NCBI GenBank assembly: GCA_026193435.1
Contig: JAPHUN010000293.1
Location: 1-6,917, forward strand
Length of the DNA: 6,917 nt
Direction of reading: 5' to 3'
Source: Chlorobium sp.
Lineage (GTDB): Bacteria > Bacteroidota > Chlorobiia > Chlorobiales > Chlorobiaceae
Position numbers and translations under genes: made by a program. Under the pieces are notes generated by a model. The model made no database searches and was not told the origin of the DNA. It worked only from the letters and a program-made list of their open reading frames with translations. Positions 1-6,917 of this stretch are shown piece by piece (the first letter of the stretch is position 1; each line of letters opens with the position of its first letter).

Positions 1-1403
1 ACGATCTCACTGATCTCATCGGCGTCGAGCGCCTTGTTTCCTCCAAGTATCAATACGTTCCTGAAAATATCCTTGAGGAGCACGAGAAGAACATCACGCT
101 CCCGTTTTCTCCGGAGCATCGAGTCGAGGGTCGCGAACGCAATATCGCAATAGACCATCATCGATGAAATATCAAACGGGGACATCCTTTCCGTCTCGAT
201 CACCGGAATGAAATTATTAAAACGATCCCAGTCGAACGATTTGACCCTGTTTTCCCGCCTGTATTCCTCAAAGACCTTCGTCCCCGGATAGGGAGTCATG
301 ACCATAAACACCGATTGAGGAAGACCGAGAGTCTTCGCGAATTCCGGGTAGGCCATCGTGTCCTCCTCGCTCTCATGGTTGTGGCCGATGATAAAATACC
401 CCTCGGTTCCTATACCATGGCGTCCGGCAAGACCCACGGCTGTCGAAACAAGATCGAGATCGTTTTTCTTGTTCATCAGCTCCAGGGTTCCAGCATTCGG
501 GCTTTCGATACCGAGCCCGACCTTGTTGAGACCGATCATGCTAAGTTTTTCGAGAATCCTTTCCCCCCTGATGAGGTCTTTCGCCCTGGTCTCTGTCGTA
601 ATCCGGAAGTTCGTCAAACCCCTTTCAATCATCATATCGCAGATTCGTTCCACCCTTCCGATACTGGTAAGAAAATTCGCATCCCAGATCTTGATGCGTT
701 TCTTTATGACCGTACTGTGCAGTTCGGCAAATTCATCGACGACGCTTTCAGCGCTTCTTCCCCGCCACTGCTTGTGAACCTGATCGTTTGCGCAGAACGA
801 GCAGACCCAGGGACAACCCCTCGACGTATGGATGGTGTCTATCGAGTAGTCGGTACCCTTTTCTCCGTAACGCTCCGGTCTGAGAGAACGAAGCGGAAAG
901 GAAAGAGCATCGATATCGCGGATAATCTCCCGGGGGGGCGAATAAACGATTCCTCCGTTTTCCCTGAAGACAAGCCCCTTAACCTCACGTCCCGGACCAT
1001 GGAGTACCAGGTCACGAAATGTTTCTTCCCCCTCGCCAATAACGACAGCATCGACACAGGGGAGTTTGAGCACCTCTTCCGGCAGAGCGGTAGGATGAAA
1101 TCCTCCCATGACAACGAAAGCGCCGTGTTTCCTGGCGATTTCAGCGAGCCTGACAGCGTTGCTGAAAGCTCCTGTCATCGAAGAAATACCGACTATTTCT
1201 GCCGGTTGTTTTTTCAACAACCTCTCGAAACTTGTAAAAATACCGGCATTATAGTAGTTCTCGGGAATCGAAAGGGTTTCGACATCGTTTTTGACCGCAG
1301 CGGCGAGATAGCAGATGCCGATAATATCCGAAATGTACTGGGGAAAGGGTACACAGGCGGACTGGGGCGCTTCAACAAGAGAAACATGATTGAAATATGC
1401 CAT
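1..1403 (-). CDS. B12-binding domain radical SAM protein, 3' end cut by the window edge
   Basis: Translating the minus strand from the ATG at 1403-1401 gives 467 uninterrupted codons to the window edge, so the C-terminus is missing. Residues 1-150 look like a cobalamin-binding Rossmann domain: hydrophobic strands, then VVMGGFHPT (97-105) and [10 protein letters not shown] (120-129). I see no DxHxxG cobalamin-ligand motif. The radical SAM core follows, with [11 protein letters not shown] holding the CxxxCxxC cluster cysteines C197, C201 and C204. Further core elements are GLGIESPN (296-303), [14 protein letters not shown] (335-348) and MTPYPGT (369-375). This layout matches the BchE-like class of B12-dependent radical SAM enzymes, which use a [4Fe-4S] cluster, S-adenosylmethionine and often cobalamin for methylations or ring closures. 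The substrate cannot be read from the sequence. The start is well bounded: an in-frame TAG lies at 1415-1413, only three codons upstream, although no good ribosome binding site is present. It diverges from the RTX gene. The family is secure; calling it BchE itself is not supported. Confidence 0.9.
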   Translation of the reverse strand, partial: MAYFNHVSLVEAPQSACVPFPQYISDIIGICYLAAAVKNDVETLSIPENYYNAGIFTSFERLLKKQPAEIVGISSMTGAFSNAVRLAEIARKHGAFVVMGGFHPTALPEEVLKLPCVDAVVIGEGEETFRDLVLHGPGREVKGLVFRENGGIVYSPPREIIRDIDALSFPLRSLRPERYGEKGTDYSIDTIHTSRGCPWVCSFCANDQVHKQWRGRSAESVVDEFAELHSTVIKKRIKIWDANFLTSIGRVERICDMMIERGLTNFRITTETRAKDLIRGERILEKLSMIGLNKVGLGIESPNAGTLELMNKKNDLDLVSTAVGLAGRHGIGTEGYFIIGHNHESEEDTMAYPEFAKTLGLPQSVFMVMTPYPGTKVFEEYRRENRVKSFDWDRFNNFIPVIETERMSPFDISSMMVYCDIAFATLDSMLRRKRERDVLLVLLKDIFRNVLILGGNKALDADEISEI

Positions 1404-1871
1404 AATCCGGATCTATACGCTTACTCTTGTAAAAGTGGAAACCTTGAACAGCTGAAAGATACAGGATATTCCGGAACTACGCTTACGAAAACTCTGTCTG
1501 CCGGGAAACATCGAACCGCGTCGGGTCGCCGCGGCGTTATTGTAATGGATAGAGGCCATTTGACTGGTTCTCTTCTTCAGGTAACCTTGACACGAAAAGA
1601 GATCGAACACCGATAACAATAGTTACTTTTTATAAGAGACCACAACACGCCACTACTACGGCACAGAGGAAATAAAACGTATTGGCGTAAAAGATTAACT
1701 GAATATTAAATATAACCCTCAATAAAAAAACATGATATGCAAACCCCTCATATCCGGTGCTTTGACTTTTCCTTCTATGCTAAATTACTTAAATTTATAA
1801 AGCAGTACAGAAAAAACCCCTATACGTCAAACTACTCTTTGCCGTAGTAAAGAATACATCCCCCTGTAATC
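1404..1871. promoter_or_regulatory. 468-bp divergent intergenic region, AT-rich on the RTX side
   Basis: This gap separates the starts of the radical SAM gene (minus) and the RTX gene (plus) and must hold the promoters of both unless they start elsewhere. The half next to the radical SAM gene is near the GC content of the genes and includes a 10-bp perfect palindrome, CGCCGCGGCG, at 1527-1536. From about 1610 to 1871 it becomes AT-rich, with A and T runs near 1725 and 1785-1801. A TTGACT hexamer at 1762-1767 resembles a -35 box, but no well-spaced -10 box follows it. TACTACGGCA at 1654-1663 is repeated in inverted orientation at 1840-1849. I found no convincing riboswitch, terminator or small gene. 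A purine-rich ribosome binding site is absent before both starts. The role as a divergent control region is inferred from the layout only. Confidence 0.5.
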
Positions 1872-4800
1872 ATGATTGAACAAAAATCTGCCGATTTGGC
1901 AATCGCACCGGTACAGCCTGCCGATAACGGGCTTGATCAGCTTGTAGAGGCCATTGAAAACGATCCGGGACTTGAAGGAAGAATTTCAGAACAGGACATC
2001 GAGGGAGGAGCAAAAGCAGCCGCGGCCATGAATGCCATTATCACCGAGGCTGTTGAAGCTACCGGATCAATGCAAGACGGAGTTGTTACCGCTGATGAAG
2101 TTCGGAGTATAAACACGTACATCAGAACACACTATCAGCAGGAATGGATAGACCTGCATGGTGACGATGAAAACGGCGAGGAAACGGGATTCCATCTTGT
2201 ACAGAATGACGGGGCGACCCTGCGGTACCGGGGCGACAACCTTATCAATACTGTAGCCGACGGCATCTATCATCTGGGGTTCGAAATCGAGGGCGACAAC
2301 TTCCTGAATGAAGACGGCGACCCGAATGCCTCCGTCGAGCAGGTCGCCGAATGGCTGACACAGTTCTACACCGATCACTCAACAACCGATACCGGCCTTG
2401 ACAGAATCACCGATACGATCATGGCCGATAAGGGACTTGACAGGAACATCACCGACGCAGAGATAGCTGAAGCCGCCGACAATGCCGACAGGATGAATGA
2501 AATAATCGATGAAGCCATCAGGGAAACCGGGGTTGCGGAGGATAATTACATTTCGACGGATGACATCGTCCTTATCAATGAATACATTCAGGTTAATCAT
2601 TACGATGAATGGGTGGAACTGCACGGAGACGATGAAAACGTGGAAGAAACCGGATTTCACCTTGTCCAGAATGATGGTGCATCCACCCGCATGTTCGGAA
2701 AAAATTTCGTCAACACGGTTGCTGACGGCATATATCACCTGGGATTCGATATCGAAGGGGACTACATCCTGAACGAAGACGGTAACCGCAACGCAAGTCT
2801 CGAAGATCTTGCCGGCTGGGTACAGTATTACTATGTCGACCAGTCAGATACCGGCACCGGTCTCGACAAGCTGACCGATACTGTAAAAAGTGACCCCGGT
2901 CTTGCAAGAAACACATCCGCCGATGATATCAATGCCGGTGCCGATGCGGCCAACAGCATGAACCACATCATTGTTGAAGCCATTGAAAACACAGGCGTTG
3001 CCGAAGACGGCAGAATATCCGTAGAAGATGTCCGCGCCATCAACGCCTATATCCGGGAGTACCATCTCGAGGAATGGGAAGAGCTCCACGGAGATGATGA
3101 AGACAACGGCGATGAGACGGGATACCACCTTGTGCAGAACGACGGCGGCAACATACAGTTCCGTGGTGACAACCTCATCAATACGGTCGCTGACGGCATC
3201 TATCATCTCGGGTTTGAAATCGAAGGAGACTATATTCTAAACGAAGACGGGGACCAGAACGCCAACCTCGGCGACCTGGCCACATGGCTGAACTACTATT
3301 ACCTGGACAAAGAGATCATCTACGGTTCTGAGGAAACTGATACCATCAAAGGGCTGAACCATGCCGAAGAAGTGCATGCAAGAGGAGGGGACGACAAGGT
3401 CTTCCTTGACGCGGGAGATGATTTTGCCGATGGTGGGGATGGCAATGATATCATCCTTGGAGGAGAGGGTAATGACATCCTTTTAGGCGGAGCCGGCGAC
3501 GATAAACTCTACGGTCAGGAAGGCAGTGATATCATCGTGGGACAGGAAGGGAATGATTATATACATGGCGGAGATGACAATGACTATCTGCATGCCGGCA
3601 GCGGTAACAACAGGGTCTACGGCGGCACTGGAGATGACATGCTTATTTCGGAAGATGGTGACGACTTGATGAGCGGTGACGACGGAAACGACACCCTTGC
3701 AGGAGGAGGAGGCGATGACAGGCTCTATGGAGGAACTGGTGCCGATACCCTTTACGGAGGTGCAGGCAATGACTACCTCTATGGACAGGATGACAATGAT
3801 ACGCTGCTCGGCGAGGAGGGCAACGACTATCTTAACGGCGGTAACGGTGATGACAAACTTGATGCAGGAAATGGCGACAACAAGCTCTACGGAGGTGCGG
3901 GAAACGACGAAATAACTGCTGGAGACGGCGACGATATCATGAGTGGCGATGACGGAAGCGATACCATTACCGGAAACGGAGGCAATGACAGGATCAGTGG
4001 TGGCAACGGAACGGATATGCTGTATGGTGGCACAGGGGACGATTACCTCTATGGACACGACGGCAACGATACGCTCTTCGGAGAAGAGGGCAACGACTAC
4101 CTTCACGGCGGTAACGGAGATGACGCGCTCGACGCGGGAAGCGGCGACAACAAGCTCTACGGAGGTGCGGGAAACGACGAAATAACTGCTGGAGACGGCG
4201 ACGATATCATGAGCGGCGATGACGGGGACGATACCATCATAGGAAACGGCGGCGATGACAGGCTGTATGGCGGGGCCGGTACCGATCTTTTATCGGGAGG
4301 AAACGGCAATGATTATCTCTACGGCAACGATGATAACGACGCGCTCTCCGGGGGCGAGGGTGATGACTATCTCCATGGCGGTAACGGGGATGACAAACTT
4401 GATGCCGGTGAAGGAAACAATCGGGTATACGGCGGCGACGGAAACGACGAAATGACCGCAGGAGAAGGCAACGATATCATAAGCGGCGAGGGCGGCATTG
4501 ATATCATTACCGGAAACGGCGGCAACGACAAGCTCTACGGCGGGGCCGGCGAGGATTATGTGAAAGGGGGAACCGGCGATGACTACCTCTATGGTCAGGA
4601 CGACAACGACACACTCCTGGGCGAAGAAGGCGACGATTACCTCCATGGCGGTAACGGGGATGATACACTCGACGCAGGCGAAGGAAACAATCGGGTATAC
4701 GGCGGAGCCGGGAATGACTTGATTGTCGCTATTGGCGGCGATGACAGGCTGAGCGGTGACGATGGTGATGATATCATCATAGCCAATGGAGGAAACGACC

Positions 4801-5711
4801 GGTTGTACGGCGGTAACGGCAGCGATACGCTGGGGGCCGGCGAAGGCGATGACTATCTCTACGGAAACGATGGGAATGACCTGCTCTATGGTGAAGCCGG
4901 CAACGATTATCTCAATGCAGGAAACGGTGACGACACGGCAAGCGGAGGAAGCGGCAATGACCGGATCTACGGACAGGACGGCAATGATGTGCTGTCCGGC
5001 GAAGAAGGCAATGACAGCATCTACGGTGGTAATGACAATGATACCCTTTCGGGGGGAGAAGGAAGCGACCGGCTGTACGGACAGGATGGGACCGACCAGT
5101 TGCAGGGAGATGACGGGAACGACAATCTCAACGGCGGCAACGGCAATGACACCCTCCTCGGCGGAGAAGGTGACGACCGGCTCTACGGCAATGAAGGCGA
5201 TGATATACTCTATGGTGAAAACGGTAATGACCTTCTTTACGGAGACAACGGCAACGATATCCTCTTCGGCGGTGACGGCAGCGATATTCTTCGTGGAGGA
5301 AACGGGGATGACATACTGCTTGGCGGAGCAGGCAGCGACCTGCTCTACGGACAGGACGGCAACGATCACCTTATCTCACTCGATGACGGTGGCAACGATA
5401 TCATGAAAGGAGGAAGCGGTTCGGACAGATTTTATTTCCTGCCGCTCAACGGCAATGACCTGATTTCCGACTTCTCTCAGTCGGAGCAGGATTCGATCAT
5501 GCTTCTTGACACGGACAACGACCCGAACTCGCTTTCTCTGGATTTGACATTTGAACATGCGGATTTGAACAACAACGGCAAAGCTGAATCGACGATCATT
5601 TCGATGCATGCCGCTGACGGTTCCGACCTTGGCTCTGTCACCGTTTACGGCAGCCTGATGACTGAAGCAAATATCGTTGAAGAAAACGGCAACTATGCGC
5701 TGATCATGTAA
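1872..5711 (+). CDS. large secreted RTX-type calcium-binding repeat protein
   Basis: The 1279-residue product is acidic and glycine/aspartate-rich, and I see no cysteine. Residues 1-19 are a short polar leader with no signal peptide or membrane segment. Residues 20-481 are three tandem copies of a roughly 155-residue module with a HLVQNDG...NTVADGIYHLGF core. Residues 482 to about 1185 are RTX nonapeptides (GGxGxDxUx, for example GGAGNDYLY), which fold as calcium-bound parallel beta-rolls once outside the cell. The C-terminus (about 1186-1279) starts GSDRFYF and NGNDLISDF and ends in a hydrophobic YALIM tail. This resembles the serralysin-type C-terminal region that carries the type I secretion signal. 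A calcium-loop-like DLNNNGKAES lies at 1231-1240. Export by an ABC transporter/TolC-type system is therefore likely, though no such genes are in the window. No protease, lipase, pore-forming or acyltransferase-dependent toxin domain is visible, so a surface, matrix or adhesive role is my best inference. The ATG at 1872 has no clear Shine-Dalgarno sequence. It is kept because the next in-frame ATG (2028) would cut into the first module. Confidence 0.95.
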   Translation: MIEQKSADLAIAPVQPADNGLDQLVEAIENDPGLEGRISEQDIEGGAKAAAAMNAIITEAVEATGSMQDGVVTADEVRSINTYIRTHYQQEWIDLHGDDENGEETGFHLVQNDGATLRYRGDNLINTVADGIYHLGFEIEGDNFLNEDGDPNASVEQVAEWLTQFYTDHSTTDTGLDRITDTIMADKGLDRNITDAEIAEAADNADRMNEIIDEAIRETGVAEDNYISTDDIVLINEYIQVNHYDEWVELHGDDENVEETGFHLVQNDGASTRMFGKNFVNTVADGIYHLGFDIEGDYILNEDGNRNASLEDLAGWVQYYYVDQSDTGTGLDKLTDTVKSDPGLARNTSADDINAGADAANSMNHIIVEAIENTGVAEDGRISVEDVRAINAYIREYHLEEWEELHGDDEDNGDETGYHLVQNDGGNIQFRGDNLINTVADGIYHLGFEIEGDYILNEDGDQNANLGDLATWLNYYYLDKEIIYGSEETDTIKGLNHAEEVHARGGDDKVFLDAGDDFADGGDGNDIILGGEGNDILLGGAGDDKLYGQEGSDIIVGQEGNDYIHGGDDNDYLHAGSGNNRVYGGTGDDMLISEDGDDLMSGDDGNDTLAGGGGDDRLYGGTGADTLYGGAGNDYLYGQDDNDTLLGEEGNDYLNGGNGDDKLDAGNGDNKLYGGAGNDEITAGDGDDIMSGDDGSDTITGNGGNDRISGGNGTDMLYGGTGDDYLYGHDGNDTLFGEEGNDYLHGGNGDDALDAGSGDNKLYGGAGNDEITAGDGDDIMSGDDGDDTIIGNGGDDRLYGGAGTDLLSGGNGNDYLYGNDDNDALSGGEGDDYLHGGNGDDKLDAGEGNNRVYGGDGNDEMTAGEGNDIISGEGGIDIITGNGGNDKLYGGAGEDYVKGGTGDDYLYGQDDNDTLLGEEGDDYLHGGNGDDTLDAGEGNNRVYGGAGNDLIVAIGGDDRLSGDDGDDIIIANGGNDRLYGGNGSDTLGAGEGDDYLYGNDGNDLLYGEAGNDYLNAGNGDDTASGGSGNDRIYGQDGNDVLSGEEGNDSIYGGNDNDTLSGGEGSDRLYGQDGTDQLQGDDGNDNLNGGNGNDTLLGGEGDDRLYGNEGDDILYGENGNDLLYGDNGNDILFGGDGSDILRGGNGDDILLGGAGSDLLYGQDGNDHLISLDDGGNDIMKGGSGSDRFYFLPLNGNDLISDFSQSEQDSIMLLDTDNDPNSLSLDLTFEHADLNNNGKAESTIISMHAADGSDLGSVTVYGSLMTEANIVEENGNYALIM
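1929..3314 (+). repeat. three tandem copies of a 155-residue N-terminal module
   Basis: Copies start at residues 20, 175 and 330 (bases 1929, 2394 and 2859), each with a GLDxL/I sequence. The spacing is exactly 155 residues (465 bp) both times, and copy 3 has one extra residue after its HGDDE. Copies 1 and 2 align without gaps. Conserved blocks, numbered in copy 1, are LHGDD (95-99), ETG (104-106), HLVQNDG (108-114), NTVADGIYHLGF (126-137) and LNEDG (145-149). Codons within these blocks often differ synonymously between copies, so the repetition is old and held at protein level. The first half of each copy is predicted helical with an INxYI motif. The final part has an EF-hand-like loop. I do not recognise a named family for it, although I believe similar sequence occurs beside RTX repeats in other secreted proteins. 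Confidence 0.9.
3501..4850 (+). repeat. five tandem 270-bp cassettes of ten RTX nonapeptides each
   Basis: Cassettes begin at 3501, 3771, 4041, 4311 and 4581, each with D(K/Y)LYG. The spacing is exactly 270 bp, or 90 residues. A sixth start at 4851 keeps the pattern for about 27 residues and then diverges. Corresponding nonapeptides match across cassettes better than neighbours do. Nonapeptide 1 is DYLYGxDxN, nonapeptide 3 is DYLHGGNGD or close to it, nonapeptide 4 is DxLDAGxGx, nonapeptide 5 starts with N (NKLYGG or NRVYGG), and nonapeptide 7 usually reads SGDDG. The cassette beginning at 3501 is the most diverged. This indicates growth by duplication of whole 270-bp blocks rather than of single nonapeptides. 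Confidence 0.9.
3873..4213 (+). repeat. 71-bp identical direct repeat between cassettes 2 and 3
   Basis: Bases 3873-3943 and 4143-4213 are identical over 71 bp at a distance of 270 bp. They encode GDNKLYGG followed by AGNDEITAGDGDDIMS. Sequence on both sides of the pair differs, including at silent sites. This indicates a recent duplication or gene conversion in this part of the array. The pair is also a possible site for slippage or for assembly collapse. Confidence 0.9.
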
Positions 5712-5713
5712 AC

Positions 5714-5757
5714 AAAAAAGCCACCTCAAGCATTGCTTGCACGAGGTGGCTTTTTTT
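5714..5757. terminator. bidirectional rho-independent terminator
   Basis: GCCACCTC (5720-5727) pairs perfectly with GAGGTGGC (5743-5750). The 15-base loop contains a small inner AAGC/GCTT stem. Seven T follow on the plus strand (5751-5757) and six A precede the stem (5714-5719), giving a U tract on either strand. It starts 3 bases after the RTX stop codon. Its right flank overlaps the stop codon of the convergent YibE/F gene (TAA read from 5758 to 5756), so it can end both transcripts. Confidence 0.92.
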
Positions 5758-6865
5758 ATTTATACATCAAACCGCCGAGCACTGCTGTCACAGGCGCCAC
5801 CAGAACGAGACCGAAACTGCCCACAAGGGTAAGAAGGATCTCAGCTGAAACGTAACTGATGTTGAAAATATACTCCATCGGCATACCCTGCGCCATAAAT
5901 ACCATGAGGACAAAGGTAAAACTGCCTGAATAGGCAAACAGCAACGTCGTGGTCATAGTACCGATAACCGCGTGCCCGACGCTAAAACCTGAAAAGATCA
6001 GTTCCCTGCGACCTATGTGAGGTTTTTTTTCTACTATTTCCGCCTGGGCTGCGGCAATATCCATTGCCATATCCATGACGGCACCTGCTGCTGAAATAAC
6101 TATTCCTGATAAAAAAATACCCGTAAGATTCAGGGAAAAAAAACCACTGTAGAGCAGCATTTCAGAAAAATCCCTGACCGTCCCCGGAACACGAAACCAT
6201 GCCCCGAAAACTATCGTGAGAATTGTCGTCAGAGTCACTCCCCCAAGAGCTCCGGAAAGGGCTACCGCCCCTTTTCTGCTGAAACCGGTGATAAGCAGCA
6301 TGATAACTGTCGTGGTAACCATCACAACCAGATACGCTACCGGAAGAGGCGGAACCCCCCTGAGAAAGAGAGGAATAAGCACTTTCCATATAACAAGCGC
6401 GGTAAACACGAAGGAAAGCAGTGCCCGAAATCCTGTCCAGCGGGCAAAACCGACAAGAAACAGTCCGAACAAAGCAAACAGGATCAACTGAACATCAAGA
6501 CGGTACATTTCCGCCGCTCTTGCATTGACTATTTCCCCGTTTTCTCCATCAACTCTCAAAACCGTCAGCACCTTGTCACCTTCACGAAACAGCTTGTCAT
6601 AGCTCATCTGTCCCATAAGAAAGTTGGTTGCGCTGACCTTGCGACCCTTATATTGACCGGACAGGATCTCAATCTCCATGTTCTGCTCGCCTGTCAGGAC
6701 CAGCCCGACTCTCTTCAATTCGCTGTCGTCTATCGAAATCACGACACCCTTCTCATGCAGGGTGTTTATTGTAAGTTCCTGCTTTTCAAAACCCGTAGGC
6801 AGAAACCAGAGCACAGAAGATAGAGCTGCGATAAGAATAACAAGATAGGTGTCGGTTTTCTTCAT
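5756..6865 (-). CDS. YibE/F family multipass membrane protein
   Basis: The 369-residue product has one N-terminal membrane segment (about 6-23) and a soluble, probably extracytoplasmic beta-rich domain (about 30-120, including GQYKGRKV and REGDKVLTVLRVDG). After this come about seven hydrophobic segments (near 124-142, 147-168, 174-194, 200-221, 238-262, 298-325 and 337-365). The segment GAVMDMAMDIAAAQAEI (261-277) is characteristic of the YibE/F family. The length is normal for single-gene members in which the YibE-like and YibF-like parts are joined. The biochemical function of the family is not established; a transport role has been suggested only from its topology. The ATG at 6865-6863 puts a MKKTD start directly before the first membrane helix. 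No clear ribosome binding site precedes it, and only 52 bases remain upstream in the window. It is convergent with the RTX gene and shares its terminator. No link in function to the neighbours is visible. Confidence 0.9.
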   Translation of the reverse strand: MKKTDTYLVILIAALSSVLWFLPTGFEKQELTINTLHEKGVVISIDDSELKRVGLVLTGEQNMEIEILSGQYKGRKVSATNFLMGQMSYDKLFREGDKVLTVLRVDGENGEIVNARAAEMYRLDVQLILFALFGLFLVGFARWTGFRALLSFVFTALVIWKVLIPLFLRGVPPLPVAYLVVMVTTTVIMLLITGFSRKGAVALSGALGGVTLTTILTIVFGAWFRVPGTVRDFSEMLLYSGFFSLNLTGIFLSGIVISAAGAVMDMAMDIAAAQAEIVEKKPHIGRRELIFSGFSVGHAVIGTMTTTLLFAYSGSFTFVLMVFMAQGMPMEYIFNISYVSAEILLTLVGSFGLVLVAPVTAVLGGLMYK

Positions 6866-6917
6866 AAACGTATAGCTATAACACTACTGTCCGGTTAAAA
6901 TAGTGCGAGTTGAGGCA

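Larger units (their letters stand above)
3315..5427 (+). repeat. RTX nonapeptide array (about 75 repeats)
   Basis: From IIYGSEETD onward the protein runs in 9-residue steps of the form GGxGxDxUx (U a large hydrophobic residue), almost without break to GSGSDRFYF near residue 1185. In this family each GGxGxD turn binds calcium between adjacent turns of a beta-roll. The first few units (to about residue 515) are irregular. The middle follows a 90-residue higher-order period, and the final stretch from about 4930 is more canonical, with many YGxxGND steps. The nonapeptide register is interrupted near residues 1165-1180, where HLISLDDGGNDIM replaces the standard spacing just before the C-terminal secretion region. 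Confidence 0.95.

Noticed and set aside
315..1616. 433-codon open frame on the plus strand
   Set aside because: It lies antisense to the radical SAM gene, whose minus-strand translation shows intact family motifs. The plus-strand product resembles nothing and extends into noncoding DNA.
1413..1619. Possible small minus-strand gene just upstream of the radical SAM start (68 codons, or 48 from the ATG at 1559)
   Set aside because: The product is basic and low in recognisable features, the ribosome binding site is weak, and its stop lies within the presumed leader of the radical SAM gene. A leader peptide cannot be excluded, but there is no positive evidence.
1404..1620. Cobalamin riboswitch before the B12-dependent radical SAM gene
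   Set aside because: I could not find a B12-box-like conserved element or a plausible set of paired stems on the minus strand.
1762..1801. Promoter for the RTX gene (TTGACT at 1762 with TAAATT at 1781 or TATAAA at 1796)
   Set aside because: The spacings of 13 and 28 bases do not fit a sigma70 promoter, so I did not annotate it.
1872..1928. N-terminal signal peptide on the RTX protein
   Set aside because: The first 19 residues (MIEQKSADLAIAPVQPADN) have no hydrophobic core or basic start, consistent with C-terminal type I secretion.
3501..4850. CRISPR array or noncoding satellite as the explanation for the regular repeats
   Set aside because: The repeats are in frame, translate to RTX nonapeptides throughout and have no spacers.
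4290..5369. Long open frames antisense to the RTX array (359 codons here, 207 codons at 3483-4106)
   Set aside because: The repeated GGC/GAY/AAY codons give a stop-free, valine/isoleucine/alanine-rich reverse frame. It is a by-product of the repeat, not a gene.

Overview
The window holds three protein genes. Its left part is a minus-strand B12-binding/radical SAM enzyme that runs off the left edge (1-1403). A 468-bp AT-rich intergenic region follows (1404-1871). The centre is one very large plus-strand gene for a repetitive, acidic, secreted RTX-type calcium-binding protein of 1279 residues (1872-5711). On the right is a minus-strand YibE/F-family membrane protein (5756-6865), convergent with the RTX gene. 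A strong stem-loop between the two convergent stop codons (5714-5757) can terminate transcription in both directions. No tRNA, rRNA, CRISPR array, insertion sequence or phage gene was seen.

The RTX gene is the most interesting part and is built from two nested repeat systems. The N-terminal third is three head-to-tail copies of a roughly 155-residue module that I cannot assign to a named family. Its core is strongly conserved and it carries an EF-hand-like acidic loop. The rest is about 75 RTX nonapeptides, whose middle section is organised as five exact 270-bp (90-residue, ten-nonapeptide) cassettes. The C-terminus looks like a serralysin/type I secretion end. No signal peptide, catalytic domain, toxin acyltransferase or export gene is visible. 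A cell-surface, matrix or adhesin-like role is more likely than a classical RTX toxin, but this is inference.

The organism is a Gram-negative-type bacterium of intermediate GC, as type I secretion of an RTX protein implies. None of the three starts has a clear Shine-Dalgarno sequence. That, together with a BchE-like radical SAM enzyme, would fit the Chlorobiota/Bacteroidota side of the tree, possibly a green sulfur bacterium. This is a weak inference and no marker gene confirms it.

The three genes do not form an operon. The radical SAM gene and the RTX gene diverge from the shared intergenic region, and the RTX and YibE/F genes converge. Nothing in the sequence shows a common pathway.
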